A program made the position numbers and the translations under genes. 64,000 bases of DNA from contig CM034403.1 in assembly GCA_019925095.2 (NCBI GenBank), forward strand, positions 3,229,690 through 3,293,689. Direction: 5' to 3'. Positions within the stretch are counted from its first letter, which is position 1, and each line of letters starts with the position of its first letter. Below the pieces are notes generated by a model that made no database searches, was not told the DNA's origin, and worked only from the letters and a program-made list of their open reading frames with translations. The stretch is from Dendrolimus kikuchii (lineage: Eukaryota > Arthropoda > Insecta > Lepidoptera > Lasiocampidae). This document shows, one piece after another, positions 47,290 through 58,429 of this stretch.

Positions 47290-47420
47290 ATGTGAAATTA
47301 TCTCCAGAAGGTTGTCTGGAAGAAATCGCTGTTAGCGATAAGACCGCCGATTGTACTAGTTATACGATTGTTAACTCATGTGTATTATTTTCTTGTGTGC
47401 AATAAAGAATATTCTAATAT
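47290..47420 (+). mobile_element. LINE 3' tail
   Basis: 'ccagaaggttgtctggaaga' and 'gcgataagaccgccgattgt' then 'cttgtgtgcaataaag', with a polyadenylation-like AATAAA. The longest copy of this tail in the window. Confidence 0.6.
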
Positions 47421-47722
47421 AAATTCAATTATAAATCAAGAAAAAAATTTACCCGTGACTCCATTTAAATTTATATCGTTCTTCGATTGTCGAAACTGTC
47501 ACTGTCAAAATACAATAGTGGTCGTTTTTAACTTAACAGTATAAACCAACACCGAATACAGCCAAGAGTGTATAAAAAGGTGTTAATTTACGTGAAAGTT
47601 CTGTAACTTACTTTTAATGTAATAGGCTTTAGTATATTATGTTACTGGACTTTCACCAAAGCTATAACTCCAAAGTGCACATACTTAACCTATAACTTTT
47701 TTTTTTCTTTAATCGGATACAA
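47421..47722. other. Unassigned stretch
   Basis: No gene recognised. Confidence 0.45.
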
Positions 47723-48325
47723 TGCAAGAAAACTTAACTTATTCGTATTGTATTCTACTCATAGTCCCTCAAGACTATAAGTAGAATACTGAGCCCAGAT
47801 CACCGTCTTCTATAGGTAAGGTGCCCAGAAGGCTGGCTACGTTTCCTCGCTGGATCGCCATACTGATCCGTTGGCCGAGGTAAGCACCAGCCCTCTGATC
47901 ACTCGAAGAGTCGATGAGTCGTTTCGATAAATTTTGGTAGAGGCTCATGGCCTCAGGACCCCACGTTCCAAGCGTCTCGACCGCTGTACCGGCTGATTTA
48001 GACGTGTTTGGTAAATAGGATGCGGCCAACGTGTCTACGCAAGTCGCATCCCACACCAAAGGCTTGCCACGCTGCCAGGGAATTAGAGTTCCGTCGGGAC
48101 GCCTACCATCGTCACGTGCAATACCGTTGGGCTCCAATAAAGCCGGCACGTTAGCGGTGGCAAGCGCCCTCCGTAAGACATCATTCAAGGCAGCGTGGCG
48201 TGACCATCTGCCGGCACTGCGGCGGCAAGAAAGACCGTGGTATCCCGGGCCGATTATCTCTGTTCCACAGACGCATGTGTGTGGTGCACATATGCGAGAA
48301 CCCAACCTATAACTTGGATCCAAGC
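47723..48325 (-). pseudogene. Family E retroelement C-terminal region, 182-codon open frame
   Basis: The minus frame 48323-47775 is open. In order it has a Cys/His-rich start ('CVCG...GYHGLSC'), '[17 protein letters not shown]', '[16 protein letters not shown]', '[11 protein letters not shown]', then '[12 protein letters not shown]' and '[20 protein letters not shown]'. I know such segments from the ends of RT-bearing insect repeats, but not which clade. Compared with 59152-59502, about 25-30 residues between 'SKSAGTA' and 'VETLG' are missing, so this copy is internally deleted. No RT domain is adjacent. Confidence 0.6.
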
Positions 48326-48354
48326 CTTGGAAATAATTTATTAAGGCTTACAAT

Positions 48355-48655
48355 TGTCGTGGTAGCGTAATGGTTAGCGCACGCGTCCCGAATTCAAAGA
48401 GCGCGGGTTCGATCCTGGCCGGAACGCATGCACCACTTTAGTTTTCTGACCTACTGTGCATAATGTAACAATTATCACGTGCTAATAACGGTGAAGGAAA
48501 ACATCGTGATGCAACCTGCACATCGAGATAACCGATGTGTCAAACCTGCCAAGCCGCCTTGCACAAGTGTCGCGAGTATACTGTCCGTTCCCCCTATAAT
48601 GGGAGGACCGAGCCCAGCAGTGGGACATTTATGGGCGGATATTATATTATATAAA
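48355..48655 (+). mobile_element. tRNA-derived SINE (family B)
   Basis: Head 'gtcgtggtagcgtaatgg', B box 'ggttcgatcc', body, 'gagcccagcagtgggaca' block and (ATT)n-like tail. Full-length, close to 7509 and 16345. Confidence 0.87.
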
Positions 48656-49540
48656 ATTATGGTTTTGATTACATCTAGGGTTTCGTTACCATTTTGTCTA
48701 AAAACGAAACCGTCGTTTTCGTCATGTCTGTCTGTCTGTTTTGTATGTCATAGTGGTTTGGCTTAGAATTTACTGGGTCTATATGGATGATATTTAGCAG
48801 CAACAATTAATTTGTGTCCTGTTATGAGATTGCGAAGAAATAATATCCCCTAAAATCTATTTCAAATACGATTACGAATACGAGCTTAGCTAACACATCC
48901 ATAGAACGTAACTTTTGGCGTTATCGTAAACTTTTTTTTACGAAATATCTATTAGTTTTAATTATGTAAAAAGATATTTAATCATTTTACTATTTAATAA
49001 TAATCTTGTACTTAAAACCACGATGTCCATAGCCCACTTTCCATGAAGTGGGGCGTTTGCCTGTTTGCCAGCTCATGACAAAAAAAATATATGTTAAAAT
49101 AAGCCACTTTCTGATTTGTTGGTGCAGCAGCGGTGCGGTGTTGATATGCTCGGTATACGCGATACCGAAACCTTACTACTTACTATTCGAGCAAATCAGG
49201 AAACGCTAGCAGAACAGCGCTAATCCGTCTAAACAAAATAATTACATAACATCGCTTACAGAATCATAGATTCGTGACTTTTATATTATGAGCACAATAT
49301 TGAAGTTACATTTTTTCAACAAAATATCGAAATTACATAAACATTTTCGCAAGAACTACAGATTTGTTGGACATAGATAAAGTGTAACCTCAAAGGTTCT
49401 GCGGTTTTGCAACTCAATCGTCCATAGAACGCTTGGATTACACGAGTTAAAAAGATGGGATTCACACCATTTCAAGTTTAAAAACTTGTTCTTTTAGGTG
49501 TACCACGCACGATACAGCTAGTTATATTTATGTCTAACTA
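48656..49540. other. Unassigned stretch with a SINE A 3' snippet
   Basis: 49021-49088 is the diverged last 70 bases of a family A copy. 49125-49170 is a diverged inverse of 40010-40050. Otherwise nothing recognised. Confidence 0.45.
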
Positions 49541-49552
49541 GCAGTGCTAGCT

Positions 49553-50048
49553 GGAGCTACGCTCACGTATGGAAGCGATAGTTGGGTATGGAAGAGAGAG
49601 CATGAAAGTAGAGTAAACGCGGTCGAGATGCGAGCACTGCGCAAAATCTGCGGAGTGACGCTCGCGGACCGCGTTCCTAATACCGAAGTAAGAAAGAGAG
49701 TTGGTCTGAAAGAGAGTGTCGGGGTGAAGGTAAGGAAAGGAATGCTCCGGTGGTTCGGGCATGTGGAAAGAATGCATGATGAAAGAATGACTAAACAGAT
49801 ATACAATGCAAAAGTGGATGGATGCAGAAGTCGTGGAAGGCCACGACACACCTTCCATGATGAAATTGATCGTGTACTAGCAGAAGGTGATGTCAGGAGC
49901 CTTAAGAACAGACGAGCGTGCATGACAAGAGTTATGAATGTCAAAGAAGCAAGTGAGGTGTGTAAGAATAAGCCTAAATGGCGCTCTGTTGTTCGTGCCT
50001 ACCCCGCAAGGGAACTGACGTGAAGTTATGTATGTATGTATGTATGTA
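49553..50048 (+). mobile_element. RTE-like LINE 3' end with open frame (family C), best copy
   Basis: Flanked by GCAGTGCTAGCT (49541-49552 and 50049-50060). The frame from 49544 to the TGA at 50021-50023 is uninterrupted and carries 'TLTYGSDSWVWKRE', 'RALRKICGVTLADR', 'RWFGHVERMHDER' and 'GRPRHTFHDEIDRVL', the C-terminal part of an RTE-type RT protein. The tail is (ATGT)n. RT and endonuclease are absent, so it cannot move by itself. The intact frame suggests a recent insertion. Confidence 0.87.
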
Positions 50049-50189
50049 GCAGTGCTAGCTAGCTAAACTTTCTTTGGGTAGCCATTACGTGTCTATTAGT
50101 TACTGCAACAGCGGCACCAAAAAACCACTAACTTTTTGCTATATTCGTCTATTTCATCGAAATGACGTCAGTTATATTCTATATATACA

Positions 50190-50358
50190 TACATACATAA
50201 CTTCACGCTAGTTCCTTTGCGGGGTAGGCACGAACAACAGAGCGCCATTCAGGCTTATTCTTACACACCTCACTTGCTTCCTTGACATAGCTCTTGTCAT
50301 GCATGCTCGTCTGTTCTGGCTCCTGACTTCACCTTCTGCTAGTACACGATCAATTCAA
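50190..50358 (-). mobile_element. RTE-like LINE 3' fragment (family C)
   Basis: Flanked by TCTATATATACA (50178-50189 and 50359-50370). About the last 50 codons, with two small deletions, plus the tail. Confidence 0.83.
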
Positions 50359-50397
50359 TCTATATATACAAATAAAAATAAAACTAATACATAAAAA

Positions 50398-50545
50398 TAA
50401 AAAACCCCTACTACATTTGGTCCAGCCCAACCAGACCACTGTCGCTGGGTAGTGTGCCTAGAAGATTGACAGCATTGACCTCGCTGAATACTTACGCTAA
50501 TTCTTTGGGCGAGGTAAGCTCCAGCCTTCCGGTCGCGTTAATAAA
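50398..50545 (-). pseudogene. Family E fragment, 59-kb subtype
   Basis: 'gtccagcccaaccagaccac' and 'tcgctgggtagtgtgcctag' match the 59152 copy more closely than the 48-kb copy. About 150 bases, broken. Confidence 0.6.
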
Positions 50546-50731
50546 TATCATAAATACTATTTTTTTTTTCGACGAGTGTAATACGTCAGGAACACCTCAC
50601 CGCTTGGGGATAGCAGTAGGATAGTGTTGGACTTCCGATGGCATGCTCGGACCTACCAACTAACCACCCCTATGTTTCATCTCATCGCCGCCGTGGACCT
50701 CGAGAACCAGGTTCCATCCGATGGTCGTGAT

Positions 50732-51018
50732 GGATCCTAAGTATTGATAAAAGTTCACTCTATGTCGAGTTTCATTTAAAGTTCAATAGTTTTCAAGTGC
50801 CGCTCAAACACACAGTCTAATTCTAGAATTTTATTTTCAGAATCTGCTAGTCCGAATAATAATTTTACCTTTTTTATATTTATATAGTAGTTGTGTCCGC
50901 GACTTCGTCCGCGTGGATATTTCATCGCCAAAAGTAGCCTAAGTTACTCCATAAAACATCAGTTATCTGCCAGTGAAAGTCCCGTCAAAATCGTTCCAGC
51001 CGTGTCAGAGATTAGCGG
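50732..51018 (+). repeat. Dispersed repeat I
   Basis: Matches 31516-31680 ('ggatcctaagtattgataaa', 'tttcatttaaagttcaatag', 'gcgacttcgtccgcgtggat') and extends further to 'cagccgtgtcagagattagc'. Non-coding. Confidence 0.5.
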
Positions 51019-51020
51019 GA

Positions 51021-51256
51021 GAAAGGTATACAATTTCCTGCGGCCGGGCGGCCTGTCGTAAGAGGGGATGGCAAAACACCCAAACCCACAACTAGTTGGT
51101 AGAGTATCTGTCCGTCTGGATGGCTACCACCCTTGGTCTAGAGCAGCAGCGCATTTGTAACGCCTTTAGTGTTGCAAGCGTCCATAGGCGATGGTAACCG
51201 CTTACCAATTAAGTGGGCCGTCTGCCTGTCTGCTGAACTCATGCAATAAAAAAAAT
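51021..51256 (+). mobile_element. SINE-like retroposon (family A), internally deleted
   Basis: Starts near 'gagaaaggtatacaatttcc', lacks the 'catgccgccataacaac...ctcttaagag' part, ends 'ctcatgcaataaaaaaaa'. Confidence 0.8.
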
Positions 51257-51381
51257 GATTGTTGATGTACGGACTTTCATATGCATTTAGTAAAAAGCTG
51301 TTATTTTCGCATTACAAACAGACATTTTAATCTTAGGTATCTGTATAGAATGTAGATAATAATAGGTATATTATAATATAC

Positions 51382-51850
51382 TGTGACAATATGGGCCACC
51401 TGCATACTTGTAGGCAAAGCATTTGAGCTAATAACATTGAAACTATTTATGACTGTCTTCTTTTGTTTACCTTGTGTTTAAAATTTGTAATTAGAAAAAC
51501 AGTCCATTGTATATCGTAATCTTTTATGGCAGTCATTAGACAGGTGTGTCGAACTGATTCTAAGAAATTCGATCTACGCGGGCGGGCAGCCATATTGTAT
51601 CGGTGCAGTATAAAGCAATGGCCCAATGGAGAGATCGGCAGTCAAGCGATAATCAGCAGCGAGACAAGACGTGTGTACATTCGATAATCTATATAGTGAC
51701 GGACTTTGCGCGTGTTATTGAATCGCGCATTACGTTTGAACTGATTGTGTTCAGTTATATTTGTACCTGTGTTATACGTGTTTGTATAGTTCTAATAAAT
51801 TCTGTAGTCATTCCAACGGCATTTTAATTCGAGTCCTATAACTAGTAACA
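51382..51850 (+). mobile_element. Solo LTR, RTAY family, copy g
   Basis: TGTGACAATATGG to 'aactagtaaca', 469 bp, flanked by ATAC at 51378-51381 and 51851-51854. The TATA-like 'agtataaagcaatgg' and AATAAA are kept. It lies 170 bases upstream of the BEL element, to which it is unrelated. Confidence 0.86.
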
Positions 51851-52023
51851 ATACATATTTTTCTGTTTCAAAACAAAGTCATAATTTTTTTTATAAGCAA
51901 AACGTTTACCCAATTCTTAAATATTGCAAATGTTTTACAAGAAACTAGAGTAGCTTATAATGCTAACGATTTCTCGGAAAGCCCATACGAGTCGTGTTAT
52001 TCGGCTTCTCAGAAAACTGCCTT

Positions 52024-52486
52024 TGTTTCTTTCTATTTAAGCGGGAAAATCAAGCATGGTTGCCAGATTACACTTTCATACATTACATAGTATACTCTTC
52101 TCTCTCTCTCTACTATAGTAATGTGTATATATGTCTATCTCCCTCCCCCCAACACCGAGTACGCGCGAAATGCAGCGGCGACGGCGCGGCTGCAAGACTT
52201 CACTTCGAACCCTGGGACACTAAACTTCTCAACATACTTTTTATATAAAAACAATATCAAAGGCCGGCCCAGTGAACTTTAACTTATATTTCTGTGATTG
52301 TGTAAAGTGCAGCGTGCTAGCGGACGTAAACTACGTGCTATGTAAGTTATATGTATTCATATTTATTACCTACTTTTTGAATACACAACAACGGACGCGC
52401 AAAGTTGAGCTATTTGCTAACCAGCGGTTTTATTCGGATGCCCGGATACATTCCTTCAGTATTCTGTGGAAATCCGGGCACATACA
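52024..52486 (+). repeat. 5' LTR of BEL element
   Basis: Homology with the 3' LTR is firm from 'atttaagcgggaaaatc' (52035). The first 11 bases (TGTTTCTTTCT) do not align with TGTTTATT of the other two LTRs, so the outer tip may be replaced. Holds a (TC)n stretch and the TATA-like 'tttttatataaaa'. Confidence 0.88.
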
Positions 52487-52487
52487 T

Positions 52488-52504
52488 TGGTCCTTCGAGC
52501 CGGA
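52488..52504 (+). other. Primer-binding site, tRNA-Tyr type
   Basis: TGGTCCTTCGAGCCGGA starts two bases after the LTR and is the complement of the 3' end of insect tRNA-Tyr with CCA, as I recall that tRNA. Confidence 0.8.
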
Positions 52505-53084
52505 TTGCTTTAAAATTGGCTATAAACATACAATTTCATAGCAAATAGTTTAATTTTGTTGTTGGAAGTTGTTACATAGACGAGTTTACGCGGCAGTTTT
52601 TTGGCGGTAAAACTGCTTCACTATACACTTTACTCATCCTTTATAATATATCTCAACATTATTTATGTATTAAACTTCCCCAAACTTATATTAACTTTCT
52701 ATATTGATATAATTATTTATGTATGATGACAAGCATAATTCAATTCACATTCATTCATTAAGCGGCCATCTTGAGATTCATTGTTCGCGCGCTCTGATAT
52801 TGTTATAATTTATTCGGGATAGGGCCACCTAGCGAATATTTGCGGAAATACGACCATTTTGTTTACCTCAGGGTTCATGGTTCAATAATTTGCGCGGGCA
52901 TTTATTGTACTTGTAATTACCACCTAGCGGATTTATACGTAACTATTTATCCAGTTTGTTATCTTTGGCGGTTGATACGAATTGGATAAAAGCGGCCAGT
53001 TTCGTTTAGAAATAAAAGGTGGAATTATATTATTGACTTTACTTTCATTTGTTTGGGTACTACTTATATAAACTGTAACTTAAG
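52505..53084 (+). other. BEL 5' leader
   Basis: Non-coding, AT-rich stretch from primer site to the gag ATG. 'aacttaagATGgcgcc' is the start context. Confidence 0.6.
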
Positions 53085-56000
53085 ATGGCGCCTACTCATA
53101 AAGGTGTTAAGGGAAGTTCGATGAATAAATTGCGATATGATATGGTTATTAATTATTTGGAAACCGGTTATGCCCTTTGTCAGGGTGACTTAGTGACATT
53201 TGAACAAAAACAAATGTTTAAATTACGGTGTGCGGATTTAGACAGTAATTACGAGCAGTTTGTCGAATTGCATCTTTTAATGGAGGCTGAGTCGTCGGAT
53301 GACTTTAATTCCGATGAACATAAAGTAAAGTTTAATTCGGTTACGGATATTTATTATGCCGTAAAATTGAAATATTTGTCATTATTTCCACAAAATGTTA
53401 TTAAACAGGAATGCCCAGAGATGTCTGTCAATTTTAACCATCATACTTTATTACCAAAGGTGCAAATACCTACTTTTACCGGAAAAATAGAGGACTATGC
53501 ACACTTTATCGATTTGTTTGAATCGATCATTGGAAGTCAAAACACCTTATCCGATACTCAAAAAATGTATTATTTATTTGGTGCATTAGGTGGGGAGGCA
53601 AAATCATTGGGACAACACTTATCGATTACTGGGGATAATTATTCGGTACTTTTGGACATTCTTAAGTCTAGATATGGTAATAAAAGATTACAGGCAGATC
53701 GTTTATTAAATACTTTGTTAGCGATTACGAGTGTAAACAAATCTTTATCTTCTTTAAAAAACTTTTTAAATATCTTGCTCGAAACTACTAAAGGGTTAGA
53801 GAAATTACAGTTTCCGGTACAACATTGGTCTTACTTATTATTACACATTAATTTAAATAAATTGGATACCTGTTTAAAACGAGACTTTGAAGATAAATAT
53901 AGCGAAAAAGATCTTCCAACTTTTGATGATTTTATTGCCTTTTTAACACGTCATGTTCAAATTTTGGAAACTGCGAATATCAATAAACCAACCGTTTCAA
54001 CTAAGTTGCACTCGCATGTAACCACCACGAACCAGGGTGACCATGCGTTTGGGGGTAAATGTTTTTGTTGTAAAAACTTACAACATCATTTAAGTAAATG
54101 TGATAAATTTATTAAATTAAAGCCTTTTTATAGAAAGCAGTTAGTAAGTAATAACCATTTATGTTTTCGATGTTTAAATAAACATAATATTAACGAGTGT
54201 CGGAGTACTATGATTTGTAACAGATGTCAATCGGATAAACATCACTTTCTTTTACATTTTGATTTTCGTCGATCTGAAAATCAATTTGGATCTCAGGCAA
54301 GAGGTCACACGGAGGTCACACCGGCATTAGTGCCAGCGGTAGCGGGTCCATCGGGACAAAGTAGTGCGAGCGGTTTTAGCACTCAACCGCCTAACGTATT
54401 GCATGCGGTTTCAGCAACTACGGCCAGGCGCGCGGTTTTATTGTCAACAGCGGTAGTGCGTGTTCTTGATAATAGCGGGAACTATCAAGAAGCGCGTGCT
54501 TTGATTGATGGCGGCAGTCAGAGCACATTTATTACTAAAGAATGCGTTACCAGACTAGGGTTACGTGTTAAGCGGTTAAATAATACTTTTAATATTAGCG
54601 GAATTGGTGGAAAAAGGCAAGCGTGTGACAGTAGCGTTATTTTGCGTATTAGTCCTCGTCATGTAGATCAGGGATTAATAACAAGCGGTTTAGTTATTAA
54701 TAAAATTTCACGTGATTTACCAAGTTGCTCTTTACCTTCCAACTTACTAGAGTATTATAGCGGTCTAAATTTAGCGGACAACCAATTTTATAAAAGCCGT
54801 AAAATCGACATATTATTGGGTGCGGATATTATAAATGAAATTTTACTTAACGGTGATATAGTACGGGTTCAGGGTATGCCTTTAGCCATGAACACAATTT
54901 TCGGTTATATTCTTATGGGGCCGGTGTCATACACCGATAATAATAATACAAAAGCGGATATTTCCCAGTCGTTTCATGTAAGTACCGACACACTGTTGGA
55001 AAAATTTTGGGAAGTTGAGGAAATACCTGGTAAAGTTGCAAACCCAAAAGATGATGAGTGTGAAACTTACTTCAAGAATACTTATGAGAGAGATGAAAGC
55101 GGGAGGTATGTTGTACGACTACCTTTTTTATCAGATGCTCCCAAGTTAGGCGACTCTAAGCAGCAAGCTTTAAAGCGGTTTTTTGCTATGGCGAAGCGGC
55201 TCCAGGCTAATGCCTTGCTGCGTGAGGAATATATACAATTCATGAAGGAATATCAGGATATGGGGCATATGACTCCTTGTACTGAGATTCCTCAATATTC
55301 GTGCTACATTATTCCACACCATGGTATATTTAAAGCAAACTCGGATAAAATAAGATGTGTATTTGACGGAAGCTGCCGTACATCTTCAGGAGTATCTTTA
55401 AATGATTGTTTGCATGCGGGTCCAAAACTTCAACAGGACATTATGAAGGTAATTTGTTTATTTAGGTTATTTAAAGTGGTAATCACTAGTGACATTAAAA
55501 TGATGTTTAGAATGATAAAAGTTCATGAGGATGATAAAAAATATCAGCTTATTTTTTGGCGGGAATCTCCTGAACTTCCATTGCAACTTTTTAAATTAAA
55601 TACGGTTACGTATGGTCTAAAGTCAAGTCCGTATTTGGCTATACGTTCACTTAGACAACTTGCGGATGACTCTGAGTTGGAGTATCCTGATGTTGCTCAA
55701 GTTCTTAGAACTTCAGTCTATACTGATGACATTTTAGCGGGAGCAAACAATTTAAAAGAGGCTCAGAAGTTGAAACAGAATCTTGTTGATGTACTTTCTT
55801 CCGGCGGGTTTGAATTGCGAAAGTGGTTATCCAACGATAAACGGTTATTGCAAGATATCCCAGCGGATTATCGAGAGAAACCTCATATTTTTGATTCTGA
55901 TACTTTAGACTTTGTAAAAATTTTAGGGATTCAATGGAATCCAGTAGCAGATACTTTTACTTACCACACAACGTTAGATGAAGAGAAAAGTTGTACTAAA

Positions 56001-56879
56001 CGAATGATTTTATCGACTCTCGCGCGAATTTTTGATCCTATGGGTTGGATTAGTCCAGTTATTTTGCAGGGTAAAGTACTTATGCAAAAACTGTGGTCTT
56101 TACAACTCGCTTGGGATGATAAGCCACCTTCAAATATTATTGCGGAATGGACTGACATTTGTAAAAGCTTGCCAATGTTAAGAGAGTTATCACTGGAACG
56201 TTTTGTACTTGCAGACAACATGACTGCTTGCTCTCTTCACGGATTTTCAGATGCATCGGAACTTGGGTACGGTGCTGCGGTTTATATTAGGTCGGTAAAT
56301 CGAAAGGGTAATGTTAAAGTTTCTTTGTTAATGGCAAAGACGCGTGTCGCGCCGTTGAAATCTAAACTTACAATTCCCAAAATGGAATTGAGCGGGGCTG
56401 CATTATTAGTCAAATTATTAAATTATATTTACTTAACGATTAAGGATAGAATTAATATAGAGGAAATATTTTGTTGGTCAGACAGCACTATAACTCTCTC
56501 ATGGTTGCGGATATCACCTCACTTATTACAAACTTTTGAAGGAAACCGCGTTTCGCAGATTATAAATTGTGGTTTAGATATTAAGTGGCGTCATCTACCG
56601 TCAGAATTGAACCCGGCAGATGTCGCTAGTCGTGGTTGTAGAGCCCACGAGTTAATCTCACATCGTTTATGGTGGGCACCAGAATGGTTATTTGGCAATG
56701 CGGATACTTGGCCAGTAAACATTATTGATAAAGTAAGTGATATTCCAGGTATGCGAAAGCAATGTATTACGTCACATGCGGTACAAATAACGTCAAGTGT
56801 GGATCTTTCGTTATTTTCTAAATATAGTTCTTTGTCTAAATTAATAGCGGTTGTCGGATATTGTTTTCGTTTTTTTTAA
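53085..56879 (+). CDS. BEL/Pao Gag-protease-reverse transcriptase-RNase H polyprotein
   Basis: 1264 codons, uninterrupted. Residues ~124-275 resemble the DUF1759 gag region. Two CCHC knuckles begin at C326 (C-x2-C-x4-H-x4-C) and C360 (C-x2-C-x3-H-x4-C). The aspartic protease motif is D475 in ALIDGGSQSTF. RT blocks run about 745-900, with YTDD at 879-882. An RNase H-like part follows: DASE near 1054, 'KMELSGAAL', then 'WSDSTITLSW' and 'NPADVASRG'. It makes the particle, matures it and copies the RNA, in cytoplasmic particles. The frame ends at an 8-T run (56871-56879); BEL polyproteins normally continue into integrase, so the stop is a break and not the native end. The next ~105 bases are open only in the +1 frame. 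Confidence 0.93.
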   Translation: MAPTHKGVKGSSMNKLRYDMVINYLETGYALCQGDLVTFEQKQMFKLRCADLDSNYEQFVELHLLMEAESSDDFNSDEHKVKFNSVTDIYYAVKLKYLSLFPQNVIKQECPEMSVNFNHHTLLPKVQIPTFTGKIEDYAHFIDLFESIIGSQNTLSDTQKMYYLFGALGGEAKSLGQHLSITGDNYSVLLDILKSRYGNKRLQADRLLNTLLAITSVNKSLSSLKNFLNILLETTKGLEKLQFPVQHWSYLLLHINLNKLDTCLKRDFEDKYSEKDLPTFDDFIAFLTRHVQILETANINKPTVSTKLHSHVTTTNQGDHAFGGKCFCCKNLQHHLSKCDKFIKLKPFYRKQLVSNNHLCFRCLNKHNINECRSTMICNRCQSDKHHFLLHFDFRRSENQFGSQARGHTEVTPALVPAVAGPSGQSSASGFSTQPPNVLHAVSATTARRAVLLSTAVVRVLDNSGNYQEARALIDGGSQSTFITKECVTRLGLRVKRLNNTFNISGIGGKRQACDSSVILRISPRHVDQGLITSGLVINKISRDLPSCSLPSNLLEYYSGLNLADNQFYKSRKIDILLGADIINEILLNGDIVRVQGMPLAMNTIFGYILMGPVSYTDNNNTKADISQSFHVSTDTLLEKFWEVEEIPGKVANPKDDECETYFKNTYERDESGRYVVRLPFLSDAPKLGDSKQQALKRFFAMAKRLQANALLREEYIQFMKEYQDMGHMTPCTEIPQYSCYIIPHHGIFKANSDKIRCVFDGSCRTSSGVSLNDCLHAGPKLQQDIMKVICLFRLFKVVITSDIKMMFRMIKVHEDDKKYQLIFWRESPELPLQLFKLNTVTYGLKSSPYLAIRSLRQLADDSELEYPDVAQVLRTSVYTDDILAGANNLKEAQKLKQNLVDVLSSGGFELRKWLSNDKRLLQDIPADYREKPHIFDSDTLDFVKILGIQWNPVADTFTYHTTLDEEKSCTKRMILSTLARIFDPMGWISPVILQGKVLMQKLWSLQLAWDDKPPSNIIAEWTDICKSLPMLRELSLERFVLADNMTACSLHGFSDASELGYGAAVYIRSVNRKGNVKVSLLMAKTRVAPLKSKLTIPKMELSGAALLVKLLNYIYLTIKDRINIEEIFCWSDSTITLSWLRISPHLLQTFEGNRVSQIINCGLDIKWRHLPSELNPADVASRGCRAHELISHRLWWAPEWLFGNADTWPVNIIDKVSDIPGMRKQCITSHAVQITSSVDLSLFSKYSSLSKLIAVVGYCFRFF

Positions 56880-56996
56880 TAATACACGATATCCACTAAA
56901 TAAACTTAAAGGTGTTTTGTCAGTAGCGGAACGTCAGGACACCTTGAATAGACTTATTAAATTAGCTCAATTAGAAAAGTATAGATAATAGAACTT

Positions 56997-58280
56997 TTGG
57001 AGGCTCAAAAACCTTGTTCAGTTAGGTTGCGGAGGCTTATGCCATTTATTGATGAGGACGGACTGATTCGTGTAGGCGGTCGTCTTGAATTATCCAATTT
57101 ACCTTTTGCGGCAAAACATCCTGTACTTTTACCCAAATCACATAAATTAACTTCGCTAATCATAGATTATCATCATAAGTTACATTGCCATATAGGTACG
57201 ACTGCACTTCAAGCTATACTTCAACAGAAGTATTGGATAATTTCGGCCCGTCAAGCTATCCGTAGTCACATTTATAAATGTATTTTTTGTTTTCGGGTGA
57301 AAGCTAAATCCGTAAATCCGGTAATGGCTGACTTACCAGCAGATAGGGTAAATGCTACAGGAGTGTTCCATGCCGTTCAGACGGATTTTGCGGTTCCTTT
57401 TAATATTCGTGCATCACGATTACGTAATGCAAAAATTATGAAAGCTTATCTTTGCGTTTTCATTTGTTCCGCCACTAAAGCGGTACATTTAGAAGTGGTT
57501 GGAGATCTGTCAACGGAAGGATTTTTGGCTACTTTTTCGCGATTTGTCTCTAGACGCGGCTTACCCAGTGTAATTAGGTCAGACTGTGGTACAAACTATG
57601 TAGGAAGCAATAGGTACTTAACGGAAGTCCAAAAATTTTTAGCATCTCGTGAAACACAACATTCAATTTGCGGTAAAGTTGCTGAACAAAGGGTTGCGTG
57701 GATATTTAATCCACCATCTGCACCTCATTTTGGCGGTTTGTTTGAGGCTACAGTGAAATCAGCAAAGACTTTAATGAAACGTGTTATCGGGGAGCAAATT
57801 TTAACATTTGAAGAAATTACAACAGTCTTCACACGGATCGAAGCTGTTTTAAACTCAAGGCCTTTGTGTCCAATTTCCCATGACCCACAAAATTATGAAG
57901 TGTTAACACCGGGTCACTTACTTATTGGCAGACCTCTCGTGGCAGTGCCTGAAAAGACTTGGGATAATATATCCATTTCGCGTTTGTCGCGTTATCAATT
58001 ATTACATGCGATGACTCAACGCTTCTGGAAAAGGTGGAGTGAGCAATATCTGCACTCTCTTCAGATGCGCACTAAATGGACCTCGCCAACTGAGCCACCC
58101 AAGATTGGAGACTTAGTTCTCATTAAAGAGGATAATCTACCTCCACTAAAATGGGCACGCGGAAGAATTTCTGGGTTACTGCCTGGTAAAGATGGTGTAA
58201 CTCGAGTAGTAACTTTAAAGACTTCGTCAGGTTCTTTCATACGGCCTGTCGTTAAAATTTGTCGACTTCCTATTGATTAG
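56997..58280 (+). CDS. BEL/Pao integrase and C-terminal domain
   Basis: 427 codons in the same frame number as the upstream polyprotein; the first codon is TTG, so it has no start of its own and is a continuation. An H2C2-type zinc region (HHKLHCH...CIFCF) starts near residue 60. The catalytic triad candidates are D130 (in QTDFAVPF), D196 (in RSDCGTN) and E250 (in GGLFEATVK). The end (~residue 370-425: 'GDLVLIKEDNLPPLKWARG', 'RPVVKICRLP') matches the DUF5641 tail of BEL integrases. It inserts the cDNA into chromosomes. As it stands it would be expressed only by frameshifting past 56871-56984. Confidence 0.9.
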   Translation: MEAQKPCSVRLRRLMPFIDEDGLIRVGGRLELSNLPFAAKHPVLLPKSHKLTSLIIDYHHKLHCHIGTTALQAILQQKYWIISARQAIRSHIYKCIFCFRVKAKSVNPVMADLPADRVNATGVFHAVQTDFAVPFNIRASRLRNAKIMKAYLCVFICSATKAVHLEVVGDLSTEGFLATFSRFVSRRGLPSVIRSDCGTNYVGSNRYLTEVQKFLASRETQHSICGKVAEQRVAWIFNPPSAPHFGGLFEATVKSAKTLMKRVIGEQILTFEEITTVFTRIEAVLNSRPLCPISHDPQNYEVLTPGHLLIGRPLVAVPEKTWDNISISRLSRYQLLHAMTQRFWKRWSEQYLHSLQMRTKWTSPTEPPKIGDLVLIKEDNLPPLKWARGRISGLLPGKDGVTRVVTLKTSSGSFIRPVVKICRLPID

Positions 58281-58429
58281 AATAAATACCTTTTATTTTT
58301 AAATGTAGCGGTTAGGACTTAGAATTTTATTTTTGTTTTATTACTTTATATATTCGGGTACTTTGACCTCGTCAAAGGACATTTTGTACTTGCTCTTTAT
58401 TTTGGTTGATAAAGGCTTTAGCCTTTCTC

